A stretch of 37,134 bases of DNA from an uncultured Actinomycetes bacterium (GCA_900318935.1 ONMP01000004.1:1-37134), one strand, 5' to 3'; positions 24,690-36,251 are shown, counted from the stretch's first letter. Translations and numbers: made by a program. The notes: a model not told the origin generated them from the sequence alone.

Positions 24690-27065
24690 TCAGTAGTCCG
24701 TCACCGAGAGAACCGCGACAGCGAAGGCAGCGGCACCCGTGACGGGGTTCACGGCGATGCGGCGCAGGAGCGCATGCGCACGCATGCCACCTGGTAGTTG
24801 TTCGTCAACCGTCAGGCGGTCACGATCGTCTCTGCCCCTGAAGTCCCGCATCGCCCGAATAATCTCGCCACCGCCACGCTCATCCGCAAGTGCGAAGGGA
24901 ATGTCAACCCCCACTAGAATGTCTCCAAAGGTCGTCTCAGCAAACTGTCGATACGACTGGTTGCAACGCGTAAGCCTGAAACAATCTCCCGACGACTCAA
25001 ACACCGCCATAGGTAGCGTGTTGAAGTAGTGGCGGAGGTCCTGCGACTCCTCGTGCGCAATCGAGGACAGGTCGTAGAGGTTGACGCGTCCGACAGCCGA
25101 GAAGTACTCCGCCTCAGCCGGATTCTCGAAGCCGATGGCCGATCCATCCTGATAGCGCTCGAGCAACTCTGGCAACGACACCGGCTTACTGAAGTAGTAT
25201 CCCTGCAGCTTGCTGCAGCCGACTTCGCGCAAGAAGTCGACCTGATCCTGACGCTCCACGCCCTCGCAGATGGTGTCGATTCCCAAGCCTATGGCCATCC
25301 TAACCAACTCGGTGAGAATGACCTTGCTCTTGTCGCCGTTGTCGAACTGCCGCATAAAGCGCATGTCGAGCTTGATGAGATCGAAAGTAAGGCTTTGGAG
25401 GTAGTCGAGCGAGGAGTATTCGCTTCCAAAGTCGTCCATCCACACCTGGAACCCAAGCGCGTGAAAGCGTTCGACCTGCTCTTTCATGAAGTCGAAGTCG
25501 CGACCGAGCGCGGTCTCGGTGATCTCGACGTTGACCATGCTGCGGTCGATACCGGCCGCGTCCACGCGCTTGCACACCTCTTCCACTATATCGCAGGCCT
25601 CGAAGTCAGAGCGAGAGAGGTTGACCGATGCCGGAACCACATATATGCCCGCCTCTTCCAGCTGCTTCATCTTTGCCAGCGTCTGCTCCAGCACGCAGAG
25701 ATCCAGCTTGTAGATGAGCTTGGCGTCCTCAAGCGCGGGAATGAACTCCGCCGGGGATAGGAGGCCTCGTTTGGGGTCGCGCCAACGTGCAAGCGCTTCC
25801 TCATCACACACCTTGCCGTTCGCGGCCCGCACGATGGGCTGGTAGTTTACCTCAATCCAACCTTCCTTGATGGCGCGGTCAAGGTTGTCGGTGATGTAGT
25901 GACGCTGCTCTTCTTGGCGCAGCATCGACTCGTCAAAGATAACGTACCCCGAGCGATAGGCCGTACCCACCGCCTTGTTTGCCGCCTTGGCCCTGTCGCA
26001 GGCAACGCTCACGTCAACGCGGCCCATGGTGCTGGGATAGACGCCGACATGCAGAGGAAGATTCAGACCTTCGTTGAGGTCCTCCGCATCCGCAAACAAC
26101 GCCTCTAAGTTCGCGTCTAGGCCCTCCACGTACGTGGAGACCACGAAATGGTCCTGCCCGAAGCGACCGCACCTATCTTTCCCGAAATGAGCCGCCAAAA
26201 GAATGGCGACCGATTTGAGGAGTTTGTCGCCCTCGGCAAAGCCGTGGCGCTGGTTGAAGTACCGCATTCCAGCCATGTCAATGTACAGGATGGCGGGATG
26301 CTTGCCCTCTGAGGCCCTGCGATCGTAGCTGGCTCTCGCTTCTTCAAAGAAGCAGCTCATATTTGCCAGGCCCGTCAGCGGGTCATAGCGGTTCGCCTTG
26401 AGCAGGGACTTCACATGGCGCGCCTCCGCTCGCGAGAAGCTCTCGGCCACTATGATGGCAAGGGCGGCTATGACGAAAGTCATGCCTGCATTGGCGACGA
26501 TAATGCGAATGATTCGCGCCACACGCTCCTCGTACCAGCTCGCCACGTAATCAACGCCCACAACGGCAGCCACGTCGCCCCGCGAGTCAAAGACTGGCGC
26601 GTATGCACTGTAGAACCTACCCCAACGGTCCTCGTAGGCCACGAGGTCCACGGATGCAACGCCATGTCCCGCTTGGTCAAGCGCGTCAGTAAACGCCGCC
26701 TCCTCACCAAAGTAAGCAGGATCTACGGCAGGATCCACCGTGTACACGAAGGTTTCTTCGTCTACCTGCTGCAAGCAATAGATGTAGCTGAGCTCAGTAC
26801 TCTCCTGAAACGCTCGCAACGTGTACATGGCACGCTCGTATGGCGGAGTACCGACGCTCTCGGCAGTGATGTCTTTGAGCGAGTCTCCATCGAGAAGCTG
26901 CGCGGCAGTGCATGCCGCATCGAGCATTCTGGCCCTCACCTGTTCGCCCACTGCCTGTTCGGCGTGCTTCAGAAGCGTCGTGCTTAGAACGATAATGACA
27001 ACGAGCAGCGAGGCTACGACAATCGCAAGCAAGCGAAAGGGTATGCCGTCTCTGCGCCTCGCCAT
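24690..27065 (-). CDS. Membrane c-di-GMP phosphodiesterase with sensor, degenerate GGDEF and EAL domains
   Basis: The product is 791 residues from ATG 27065. A first membrane helix (13-33) and a second (185-208) flank an external sensor domain of about 150 residues (dCache-like, with YAPVFDSRGDVAAVVGVDY). A GGDEF domain (228-350) has GQDHF at 303-307 instead of GGDEF, so it is probably not a cyclase. The EAL domain (400-640) keeps the catalytic set: EAL 423-425, N482, VEITE near 513-517, D544-D545, K565, and EGVE at 601-604. Residues 650-791 look like a PAS-type domain. It probably hydrolyses c-di-GMP in response to an external signal. Upstream in-frame extension to 27176 overlaps the HAD gene and is rejected. 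Confidence 0.92.
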   Translation of the reverse strand: MARRRDGIPFRLLAIVVASLLVVIIVLSTTLLKHAEQAVGEQVRARMLDAACTAAQLLDGDSLKDITAESVGTPPYERAMYTLRAFQESTELSYIYCLQQVDEETFVYTVDPAVDPAYFGEEAAFTDALDQAGHGVASVDLVAYEDRWGRFYSAYAPVFDSRGDVAAVVGVDYVASWYEERVARIIRIIVANAGMTFVIAALAIIVAESFSRAEARHVKSLLKANRYDPLTGLANMSCFFEEARASYDRRASEGKHPAILYIDMAGMRYFNQRHGFAEGDKLLKSVAILLAAHFGKDRCGRFGQDHFVVSTYVEGLDANLEALFADAEDLNEGLNLPLHVGVYPSTMGRVDVSVACDRAKAANKAVGTAYRSGYVIFDESMLRQEEQRHYITDNLDRAIKEGWIEVNYQPIVRAANGKVCDEEALARWRDPKRGLLSPAEFIPALEDAKLIYKLDLCVLEQTLAKMKQLEEAGIYVVPASVNLSRSDFEACDIVEEVCKRVDAAGIDRSMVNVEITETALGRDFDFMKEQVERFHALGFQVWMDDFGSEYSSLDYLQSLTFDLIKLDMRFMRQFDNGDKSKVILTELVRMAIGLGIDTICEGVERQDQVDFLREVGCSKLQGYYFSKPVSLPELLERYQDGSAIGFENPAEAEYFSAVGRVNLYDLSSIAHEESQDLRHYFNTLPMAVFESSGDCFRLTRCNQSYRQFAETTFGDILVGVDIPFALADERGGGEIIRAMRDFRGRDDRDRLTVDEQLPGGMRAHALLRRIAVNPVTGAAAFAVAVLSVTDY

Positions 27066-27081
27066 AGTCGCCCATCGCCTC

Positions 27082-27909
27082 TCACACAAAGAACGGCCAC
27101 TCGGCAGCAGCAAGGGACTCAATGGCCGCCTGCACCGCCTCGTCCTCACAGCGACCGATATGCCAACGCGCCGCAACCATCACCTCGGGCACCGCACCTG
27201 CCACAGCAACGCCGTTAGGCACGTGTCCGACCAGCTCAATGTCATTGCCCCCGTCACCAAAGGTCACCACCTGCTCCAGTGTGATGCCGAGCGCATCGCA
27301 GAGTATATCGATGCCAGTGGCCTTGCTATATCCCGGAGGTGACATGTTCAGAAAGCCCGCCATGGGCACGTTGAAATCCAGCTCGCTCACCTCGCGCGAC
27401 AACTGGTCGTGAAGCGCGTGAGTCGCGGCAAGATCGCCCGAGGTAAAGACGTTCATCTTGAAGATGGGAATATCGGGAATGCCATCCGCATCAACGGCTT
27501 GCCGCGCATAGACGGGAAAGGTCAGCGCCAAGTCCTCTCGCGCGCCCTCCACCAGCAACGGAGTGCCACCGTCAAACACGATGGCCCCCACGCCCGGAAG
27601 GTCGTGAATTGCCTCGGCAACATGCAACATCGCTGAACGAGGCAGGAGCTCCTCATGGATGAGCTCGCCGTCCAAGTAGACCTGCATGCCGTTGGTACCA
27701 AGCGCCGTCGCCACGCAAGCGGCATCCCCACCAAAGGTCGGCACCACGTGTGAGATGCCCCTGCCACTCGCCGGCCCCACGCGAATGCCCGCGTCCAAAG
27801 CAGCATGAAAGGCCTCAAGCGTACGACGCGAAAGCACGTGTTGTCCGTACGGCAGCAAGGTGCCGTCGATGTCCGACAGGATGAGCTTGATGTCATGCGG
27901 CAGGAACAC
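27082..27909 (-). CDS. Cof-type HAD-superfamily phosphatase
   Basis: HAD hydrolase of the class IIB (Cof) group, which dephosphorylates sugar phosphates, nucleotides or cofactors; the substrate is unknown. The product is 275 residues from a GTG at 27909, which has an AGGAG site five bases upstream; an ATG at 27924 in frame would place that site inside the gene. Motif I is ILSDIDGTLL (D13, D15), motif II lies around VGPASGRG, the conserved lysine is in PPGYSKATGID, and motif IV is VVTFGDGGNDIEL. A -10-like TAGAAT lies at 27947-27942. It is followed after 16 bases by the EAL gene. Confidence 0.92.
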   Translation of the reverse strand: MFLPHDIKLILSDIDGTLLPYGQHVLSRRTLEAFHAALDAGIRVGPASGRGISHVVPTFGGDAACVATALGTNGMQVYLDGELIHEELLPRSAMLHVAEAIHDLPGVGAIVFDGGTPLLVEGAREDLALTFPVYARQAVDADGIPDIPIFKMNVFTSGDLAATHALHDQLSREVSELDFNVPMAGFLNMSPPGYSKATGIDILCDALGITLEQVVTFGDGGNDIELVGHVPNGVAVAGAVPEVMVAARWHIGRCEDEAVQAAIESLAAAEWPFFV

Positions 27910-27987
27910 AATGACTCCTCGCATAGAAGGGACGCATTGGTATTCTAGCGCTCTTTTCCATCAAAGGGTATACGAAAAAGGAGTGAA

Positions 27988-28038
27988 GGGGACGCGCGCG
28001 GACAAACTCCTCCGTCCCCTTTGTCCGCGCGCGTCCCC
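27988..28038 (-). terminator. Terminator hairpin after the transhydrogenase operon
   Basis: A 19-bp perfect stem (GGGGACGCGCGCGGACAAA with its complement) is followed on the minus strand by TTCACTCCTTTTTCG. It begins nine bases past the last stop of the operon. The arms share GGGGAC and GGACAAAG with the palindrome family, so this copy seems to serve as the terminator. Confidence 0.75.
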
Positions 28039-28047
28039 TTTGTCCCG

Positions 28048-30102
28048 CTACACTATGCAGGTCTTGCGCTCCACGGCGGGGAAGCTCTGCATGGCACCGG
28101 TCGGACAAGCTGCGACGCACTTGAGGCAGCTCGCGCAGAAGGTCGCGGCATCTTCGGGCACCATCGGGTTGACCTCGGTGGCAAAGCCACGATTGTAGAG
28201 GCCGAGGAAGGTCTTGCCCACGACCTGATCGCAGGTACGGTAGCACAGACCACAGAGCACGCACTTGTCCGGGTCGTGAACAATAACCTCGCGCACCACG
28301 GGCACGTCATCGCGATCACGCTTCTCGGCGCCGAAGCGCTCGGGCTTCACGTCGAACCAGTTCGCGAAGCGAATGAGGCGGCAGTCGTAGTAGTCATGGC
28401 AACCGCACTCCAGGCAGCGCGACGCCTCGCGCAGTGCCTGTTCCTCGGTAAAGCCGAAGTAGATGGGATCGAAGTTGTCGCGGCGCTGCTCGGGAGTGAG
28501 ACCGGGCATCTTCTCGCGGCTCTGCTTGGGCTCGTCCTCGAAGTCCTCGGGGGTCTTTTCCTGCGTCACGAAGTAGGGCACGTGCGCGCGAACCTCGTCG
28601 CCTGCAAGGTAGTTGTTGATGCAGAGGGCGGCCTTTTGTGCCTCGGCGATGGCCTGGATGGCGATGCCGGCACCGCGGTTGGTCACGTCGCCTGCCGCAA
28701 AGACGTTGTCGTAAGCGGTACGGAAGGTCAGCTCGTCGCAGGCGATGGTGCCGCGCTGGGTGAGCAGCTCCGCATCCACGCCCTCGCAGTTCGCACCCTG
28801 GCCGATGGCCATGAGCACGTTGTCGATGGCGATGTCCTCGGTGGCACCCTCCACGGGCACGGGACGACGGCGACCGGAGGCATCGGGCTCTCCGAGCTCC
28901 ATGATCTGCAGCTTCATGCCGCTGACGTGGCCATCCTCACCGTAGAACTCGATCGGGTTGGTGAGGAACTTGAAGGTCACGCCTTCCTCGATGGCCTCTT
29001 CGATCTCGATGTCGGCAGCAGGCATCTCAGCACGCGTGCGCCGATAGACCACGTAGACTTCCTTGGCGCCAAGACGTACAGCGGTACGGCAGCAGTCCAT
29101 GGCGGTGTTGCCACCTCCGCAGACAGCCACGCGCTCACCGAGCTCGGGACGCTCGCCGAGACCGAGGCGCTCGAGGAAGTCGATGCCGCCAAACACGCCG
29201 TCCAAGTCCTCGCCAGGGACGCGCATGTTCATCGAGCGCCAAGCGCCGAGGGCCAGCAGCACGGCGTCGTAGTCGCGACGAAGGTCGTCGAAGGCGATGT
29301 CGCGGCCCAGGCGCACGCCCGTGTGAACCTCGACGCCCGCATCCGTGATGATCTCGATCTCGCGATCGAGCACGGCCTTGGGCAGACGATACTCGGGGAT
29401 GCCGTAGCGCAGCATGCCGCCGAGCTTGGGCTGCTGGTCATAGATGGTGACGGCATGCCCATAACGACGCAAGAAGTACGCCGCGGTAAGGCCAGCCGGA
29501 CCACCGCCGACGATGGCAACGCGCTTGCCGGTGTCGGGCTCGCACTGCACGACGTAGGGATCACCGTCGGCCTCGATCTTGTCCGCAGCAAACGCCTTGA
29601 GGAAGGCGATGGAAAGAGGCTCCTCAACCAGCTGACGACGGCACGCGTCCTCGCAGGGATGCGGGCACACGCGACCGATGGATGCGGGCAGGGGGAAGGC
29701 CTCGTAGATGGTGCTGACGGCATCCTTGTAGCGGCCTTCGCGAATCTCGCCCACGTACTTCTGGCAGTCGGTCATCGCGGGGCAGTTAAGTTTGCAGGGC
29801 CCGCGGCAGTCGCCGGTGTGGTCGGAGAGCAGCAGCTCGAACGCGGTCTTGCGTGCACGCTCGACGCGCTCGGTGTGGGTGCTGACCACGTAACCCTCCT
29901 GCGGCTTGGCCGAGCAGGCACGCAACAGCTTTGGCACGCCCTCCACCTCGACAAGGCAGACGCCACAGGCGCCGTAGATGGCCGTGCGCGCATCGAAGCA
30001 GAGAGTGGGAATCTCGACCCCGGCCCTAGTGGCAGAGGAGAGAATGGTGTCGGAAGGCTCCGCAATCACTTCCACACCGTCGATGGTGTACTTGATGGAC
30101 AT
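28048..30102 (-). CDS. stnC: GltD/NfnB-like flavin and Fe-S subunit of a Stn-type transhydrogenase
   Basis: The product is 684 residues, about 74 kDa. Residues 1-80 are a plant-type [2Fe-2S] domain (C35, C46, C49, C63). Next is a cysteine-rich helical region (C99, C103, C107, C113, C146, C150, C154) as in glutamate synthase small subunit. The FAD domain begins at VAIVGGGPAG (195-204), and an NAD(P)-binding loop lies at VCGGGNTAMD. The C-terminus has two [4Fe-4S] motifs, CVLCGLC..C and CASCLKC..C. This matches StnC of the Sporomusa-type electron-bifurcating transhydrogenase: the NADPH and flavin site resembling NfnB. A gltD role alone is unlikely given the two subunits encoded upstream. It is the last gene of the operon; the gap to stnB is 16 bases. 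Confidence 0.75.
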   Translation of the reverse strand: MSIKYTIDGVEVIAEPSDTILSSATRAGVEIPTLCFDARTAIYGACGVCLVEVEGVPKLLRACSAKPQEGYVVSTHTERVERARKTAFELLLSDHTGDCRGPCKLNCPAMTDCQKYVGEIREGRYKDAVSTIYEAFPLPASIGRVCPHPCEDACRRQLVEEPLSIAFLKAFAADKIEADGDPYVVQCEPDTGKRVAIVGGGPAGLTAAYFLRRYGHAVTIYDQQPKLGGMLRYGIPEYRLPKAVLDREIEIITDAGVEVHTGVRLGRDIAFDDLRRDYDAVLLALGAWRSMNMRVPGEDLDGVFGGIDFLERLGLGERPELGERVAVCGGGNTAMDCCRTAVRLGAKEVYVVYRRTRAEMPAADIEIEEAIEEGVTFKFLTNPIEFYGEDGHVSGMKLQIMELGEPDASGRRRPVPVEGATEDIAIDNVLMAIGQGANCEGVDAELLTQRGTIACDELTFRTAYDNVFAAGDVTNRGAGIAIQAIAEAQKAALCINNYLAGDEVRAHVPYFVTQEKTPEDFEDEPKQSREKMPGLTPEQRRDNFDPIYFGFTEEQALREASRCLECGCHDYYDCRLIRFANWFDVKPERFGAEKRDRDDVPVVREVIVHDPDKCVLCGLCYRTCDQVVGKTFLGLYNRGFATEVNPMVPEDAATFCASCLKCVAACPTGAMQSFPAVERKTCIV

Positions 30103-30118
30103 GGCTGCTTCCCCCTTC

Positions 30119-31884
<1,766 letters not shown>

Positions 31885-31888
<4 letters not shown>

Positions 31889-32376
31889 GCGGTCTCACCC
31901 TCCTCTGCTGCCAGCGCACGCAGGACCTTCTTTGCCTTGTCCGGTGTGAGACGACCGTAGGTCTTGCCGTTGATCATCATGACGGGCGACAGCGAGCAGC
32001 AGCCCAGGCAGGCGACGTGCTCGAGCGAGAAGAGACCGTCAGGCGTGGTCTCGCCGTCATGGATGCCCAACTCGTCGTAGATGGCGCTGTCGATGAGCTC
32101 AGAACCATTCACGTGGCAGGCAGTCCCCTGGCAGAGCATGATGAGGTACTTGCCCACCGGCTCCAGGCGGAACTGCGCGTAAAACGTGGCCACCCCCACG
32201 ATGGTCGCGATGGGCGTGCCCGTGCGCTCGGCGATGTACTCCATCACGTCCATGGGCAGGTAGCCATAAGCCGCCTGCGTCTCTTGCAGGATGGCGATGA
32301 GGCTGCCAGGTACGTCTGCGTACTTGTCGAGCGTTGGTTCCACGACCGAAAGGTCGCTTGGTTCTCTTTGTGCCAT
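31885..32376 (-). CDS. stnA: NuoE/HydC-like [2Fe-2S] subunit of a Stn-type transhydrogenase
   Basis: The product is 163 residues, about 18 kDa, from ATG 32376 with a GGAGAGGAG site; an open upstream frame is rejected. An N-terminal helical bundle (LIAILQETQAAYGYLP) precedes a thioredoxin-like [2Fe-2S] domain with ligands C82, C87, C123 and C127 (CQGTACHVNG, CLGCCSL). It passes electrons within the complex next to the NuoF-like subunit. It is the first gene of the stnABC operon and is coupled to stnB by an ATGA overlap. Confidence 0.8.
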
Positions 32377-32419
32377 GCACACTCCTCTCCACAATAGGGC
32401 GTGACACATAATTCGCGAC

Positions 32420-32425
32420 ATTATA
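32420..32425 (-). promoter_or_regulatory. Candidate -10 box of the stnABC operon
   Basis: A perfect TATAAT lies 43 bases before the stnA start on the minus strand. A TTGACG lies only eight bases further upstream, too close to serve as its -35. No Rex-type operator (TTGTGAA-N4-TTCACAA) is visible in the 153-base gap. Confidence 0.45.
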
Positions 32426-32529
32426 AAGGTGAGCGTCAACGGCACAGCGCGCAACGCACAATGTGTGTGCAGACCGTAACATGCATGCGATATGTTGAGA
32501 TGCAGGCTCCCTACAGCTCAAACGTGGCC

Positions 32530-33939
32530 TTATGAGTTTTCTACCGGCTCCTCGGCGACGACGCTGGTCTCACCATAGAAGAAGACGCCGCCAGACCTCG
32601 CCCGCTTCGCCTGACTCAGGGCAGTGCGCGCAGCCGCATAGATGTCCTTGTCGTCCATGCCCTCGGCACTGAAGGCAGCACCAACCGAGAGGGTGACGGC
32701 CGGCAGATCCGACGAATCTTCAGCAAGAGCCGAGTTCACGAGCTCGATCTTGTTCAATATCGCGTTGCGCAGCTCAGTGTTCATGTTTGTCATGACGACA
32801 GCAAACTGGTCGCTCTGGATGCGGCAGGGAAAGTCCGTCGAGCGGAACGCCGTCTTGAGCGCCTCGGCAAGCTTAATCAGCACGGCGTCGCCCGTGTCGT
32901 GACCGTAGACCTCGTTGTACTCCTTGAAACCATCGATGTCGATGAGAAGAAGCGCGATGTTTCTTGTGTGGGTGGCAAGGAAGCTGTCGTAGCCCGCACG
33001 ATTGCTGATGCCGGTGAGCGAGTCCCGCTCGGCGTATTCGCGAAGCTGCTCGATGCGCTTGTTGTTGTCCTCGTAGATGAGATTGTAAGCGTTTGCAAGG
33101 TAGTGCAGCTCGTAGGCCCCGTCTGGCTCGAGCGGCTCACCTCCACTGAGTCGCTCCACGTATCGAGATAGCGGCTTGAGGACGTACATGAAGAGCGTCA
33201 GGACAAACACCATGATGATGCAGAGGAGCATGGCAACCGCTATGCGCAGCTGAAAGAGGAGACTCTGGATGAGGTTCTTGTTATTATCAAGGTTGGAGTT
33301 GAGCTGCAAGAGGAGTGCGTCAGAGCTCGCCTTGACCTTCGCCGAGATGTCCTTCTTTGCCGCGTCGTAATCCTCCTTCAGGACAAGCTCTTCTGCAGCC
33401 TTCAGCTTGGCATCTCCCTTTGGCACCGAACGAAAGAGATCCGTATCCGCCGACGCGACCTCCTTAGGCAAATCACCCAAGCCGTAATAATCGGAAGCCA
33501 GTCGCATGGCCGCGAACTCCTTGCGCGCGAGCAGGTTGGACGCAGCAAGAGCTTCCTCGAGCCTGCCGACCGCATCTCGGTCTTCCGAGAGGCTCGCCTT
33601 TAGCACGTCTACCGCCTTACCACGACGGTTGTTGACCAAGTACTCGTTCATATAGGCATCCAGGTAGTCCCTGTTCCCAGTGATGATGAACATGCGCACC
33701 TGAGTGGTCAAGTAGTCTGAGCCGGCTTGCAGGTTGTCAATGGCCTCGCTGCACTCCACGTAGCGCGCCTCGTCGGCAGCAATGGCTGCCTCAACGTTAG
33801 CTACGTAGCCAGCCAGGGCAAACGCGATGAACGCAAGCACAATGGCAGCGGCGATGGCGGAGATGCCTACGGCGCGAATGCTGACGCCACCGGCTTTCTT
33901 CGTTTCTTTCATTTGGTCCTTTGTCATGGCAACCACCAT
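32530..33939 (-). CDS. Membrane GGDEF-family protein with degenerate signature
   Basis: The product is 469 residues with two membrane helices (about 24-46 and 232-254). Between them lies an external helical sensor domain of about 185 residues, resembling four-helix-bundle sensors (TQVRMFIITGNRDYLDAY). A short coiled linker leads to a GGDEF domain (about 303-455) starting DSLTGISNRAGYD, with LLIDIDGFKEYNEVYGHDTGD at the metal/GTP site. The signature itself is QSDQF (375-379), not GGDEF, so cyclase activity is doubtful and a receptor role is possible. An alternative ATG at 33927 is in frame. It starts four bases after the HD-GYP gene, so the two are one operon. Confidence 0.88.
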   Translation of the reverse strand: MVVAMTKDQMKETKKAGGVSIRAVGISAIAAAIVLAFIAFALAGYVANVEAAIAADEARYVECSEAIDNLQAGSDYLTTQVRMFIITGNRDYLDAYMNEYLVNNRRGKAVDVLKASLSEDRDAVGRLEEALAASNLLARKEFAAMRLASDYYGLGDLPKEVASADTDLFRSVPKGDAKLKAAEELVLKEDYDAAKKDISAKVKASSDALLLQLNSNLDNNKNLIQSLLFQLRIAVAMLLCIIMVFVLTLFMYVLKPLSRYVERLSGGEPLEPDGAYELHYLANAYNLIYEDNNKRIEQLREYAERDSLTGISNRAGYDSFLATHTRNIALLLIDIDGFKEYNEVYGHDTGDAVLIKLAEALKTAFRSTDFPCRIQSDQFAVVMTNMNTELRNAILNKIELVNSALAEDSSDLPAVTLSVGAAFSAEGMDDKDIYAAARTALSQAKRARSGGVFFYGETSVVAEEPVENS

Positions 33940-33943
33940 TTCG

Positions 33944-36127
33944 TCAGTTTTTGTCTCTACCCTCAGCTTCAGCGCGAGCGGCCTCTTCCTCTCGCTGCTT
34001 CCTCTCGCTTTCCTCTACGACAGCACGCGCCTTGTCCTGCGCGTGGAGGAATGCGCGTGCGACCTGCGGGTCGAAGTGAGTGCCGATGCCCTCTTCAATA
34101 ATCGCCAAGGCTTTCTCGACGGGGAAACCTGCCTTGTAGCTGCGCCTCGACACCAGCGCGTCAAATACATCGGCAACGGCCATGATGCGCGCGGAGAGCG
34201 GTATCTCCTCTCCCGCCAATCCATACGGGTAACCAGAGCCGTCCCATTTCTCGTGATGGTAGGCGGCCAGTCGCTGCGCCTCGTCGAGGTACGACGACTC
34301 CGAGACCGCACCCTTGGCGTGCTCCAAGATCTCTTGGCCGGCGATGGTGTGATTCTTCATGATGGTGAACTCCTCATCGGTGAGGCGTCCGGGTTTGTTG
34401 AGTATCGCATCTGACACAGCAATCTTGCCCACGTCATGCAGGGGCGCCGACTGATAGACGTTGGAGATGAACTCGTTCGTAAGTATGTCTGGGCAGATGC
34501 CCTCACGACGCATCTGGTTCATGATGATGCGCGCATAGGTCGCCGTGTTGCGCACGTGATCGCCGGTGTACTTGTCGCGGCTCTCCACGAGGTCTGCGAG
34601 GACCATGATGAGGTTGCTCTGCATGCGCGCGATGGCATCGCTCTTCTCCTGAGCCTCGGCAAGGTGATCCACTACCGCATGTGACATCTGTCCGACAGCC
34701 AGGTAGAGGTTCTCGATCTCATCTCCCGTGCGCACCTCGAGCCTCTCTATGGGCTCAAGGTTCTCCTTGCGTATGCTAGCGTCATCGAGAACGAACTCGC
34801 TTGCTGCACGGGCGATGGAATTCACGGGAACGACGATGCCGTAGCGTGCCAGCCAGAGGACGATGGCGCACACGAGGATGAAGAAGGCTGCAAAGAGCGC
34901 GACGATGCCCGCGACGAACGAGTGCTCGTTGGCGACAACACGCTCCATGGAAAGATCAGCCGCAAGGTAGCATACGGTCTCGCCCAAGTCGTTCTTCAGC
35001 GGCGTGTAAACCGTGAGCAGCCAACCATACGAATCGTTCGAAACGACCGGCTCAATCTTTTCACCGGCAAGGAGCGCGGGCAGGTACTGCTTGAAGGACT
35101 CCTCGAAGGCGATGACGTCGCCAGGGTCCGAACCTGGCTCGTCCGCAGTATCGGGGTCAAGCACTACATGGCACCCGTCCGACTTGATCTGGTAGACGTA
35201 GACGTACTGAACGTTGTCGAACGAATCGCGTATCGCGGCAAGCTTTTCTTCGGTCTCGAGGTAGCCGTCTGCCGCCTCGCCCCTGACAAGGTACTCCGAC
35301 ACCTTGTTTGGATCGACCACCTTCGCCATCAAGGCTGTGACGCCCTCGGCCTTAGTGCTTTCCAGCTCAATGGTCGACTTATGGAAGGTTATGTAGCTGA
35401 ATGCCGTCGTCGCCACGGCAACAACCGAGATGATCGTCGCGATGACGATGAAGAACTCGGTAGCGAGCGAGATGCGGCGCGGCTTGGCGTGCATGTTTGC
35501 CTCGAGCTCTTTCGCGGAGAGCGGCGTCTGCTGCCAGGGAACGAAGTCGAGCCCCTCGACGAACTTCTCGGAGAGCATGTGGAATATAAGCGTAGCCAGC
35601 AGGACAACGAGCGTCTTGTCCACGAGGTTTACGAAGAGTTCCGCAATGATCTGCGCCTGTGTCAACTCGAGCAGCCCAGGCGACTGCAACTGGTACGCAA
35701 ATGGCGCCGTCATCTGACTGCCGAGATTCCCGTCGTTGAGAAAGAAGGCGAGCAAGAGGCTCAAAGACCCGCTGGTGAAGGCCAGAATCACGCTCGCAAG
35801 CATGGTGCGCGAAAGTCGGTTGAACCATCCGCGCTGTGCCAGGTTTGCGGTAATGATGGCTATGGCGACATTTACGATGCCATAGTACATGTAGTTGGGG
35901 CTGGAGATGCTGTTGAGCAGGTTGGTGGCATAGCCTACCGCAATGCCGGGAACGTAGCCGCCAACGATGGATGCGAGGACGGTCCCCAGACTGTCGAGGT
36001 AGATGGGGAGGCGAAGCGAGGTAGTAAAGTATGCGCCTGCGACGTTGGCGATGACGCAAGCGACGCAAAAGGTGATTGTGCGCACGTATTGCGGGGGAAT
36101 GCGTTTAAAGCGTTGGCTTGTACCCAT
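33944..36127 (-). CDS. Membrane HD-GYP domain protein with S-component-like N-terminus
   Basis: HD-GYP proteins usually hydrolyse or bind c-di-GMP. The product is 727 residues from ATG 36127, which has an AAGGGG site; a TTG at 36163 in frame is less likely. Residues 15-190 form five or six membrane helices resembling ECF-transporter S components (LPIYLDSLGTVLASIVGGYVP). A further helix (about 222-245) leads to an external Cache-like sensor (250-395), then a helix (403-428) and a HAMP-like linker. The HD-GYP domain (505-700) has HDVGK (564-568), HHEKWDG (624-630) and GYP (632-634), so the catalytic set looks intact. The tail is a charged coiled segment. It is followed by the GGDEF gene after four bases. 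Confidence 0.9.
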   Translation of the reverse strand: MGTSQRFKRIPPQYVRTITFCVACVIANVAGAYFTTSLRLPIYLDSLGTVLASIVGGYVPGIAVGYATNLLNSISSPNYMYYGIVNVAIAIITANLAQRGWFNRLSRTMLASVILAFTSGSLSLLLAFFLNDGNLGSQMTAPFAYQLQSPGLLELTQAQIIAELFVNLVDKTLVVLLATLIFHMLSEKFVEGLDFVPWQQTPLSAKELEANMHAKPRRISLATEFFIVIATIISVVAVATTAFSYITFHKSTIELESTKAEGVTALMAKVVDPNKVSEYLVRGEAADGYLETEEKLAAIRDSFDNVQYVYVYQIKSDGCHVVLDPDTADEPGSDPGDVIAFEESFKQYLPALLAGEKIEPVVSNDSYGWLLTVYTPLKNDLGETVCYLAADLSMERVVANEHSFVAGIVALFAAFFILVCAIVLWLARYGIVVPVNSIARAASEFVLDDASIRKENLEPIERLEVRTGDEIENLYLAVGQMSHAVVDHLAEAQEKSDAIARMQSNLIMVLADLVESRDKYTGDHVRNTATYARIIMNQMRREGICPDILTNEFISNVYQSAPLHDVGKIAVSDAILNKPGRLTDEEFTIMKNHTIAGQEILEHAKGAVSESSYLDEAQRLAAYHHEKWDGSGYPYGLAGEEIPLSARIMAVADVFDALVSRRSYKAGFPVEKALAIIEEGIGTHFDPQVARAFLHAQDKARAVVEESERKQREEEAARAEAEGRDKN

Positions 36128-36168
36128 AGCGCCCCTTGTCCTTATAGCTTTTCTCGATAACAATACAG

Positions 36169-36174
36169 ATTATA
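36169..36174 (-). promoter_or_regulatory. -10 box of the HD-GYP/GGDEF operon
   Basis: A perfect TATAAT lies on the minus strand 41 bases before the HD-GYP start, in an A/T-rich patch. The -35 region is poor. Confidence 0.5.
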
Positions 36175-36251
36175 TAATAGCCGTTTAAAAGAGTTGGTCT
36201 TGCGAGAGGTCGCTGCTTTTAACGTTTGGGTTGGCGACTGATCAAGAGGCG

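Noticed and set aside
28048..30102. Calling the GltD-like protein a glutamate synthase small subunit
   Set aside because: It has an extra [2Fe-2S] domain and two extra ferredoxin clusters and is coupled to NuoE/NuoF-like genes, with no glutamate synthase large subunit.
32377..32529. Rex operator upstream of the redox operon
   Set aside because: No sequence near TTGTGAA-N4-TTCACAA is present in the gap.
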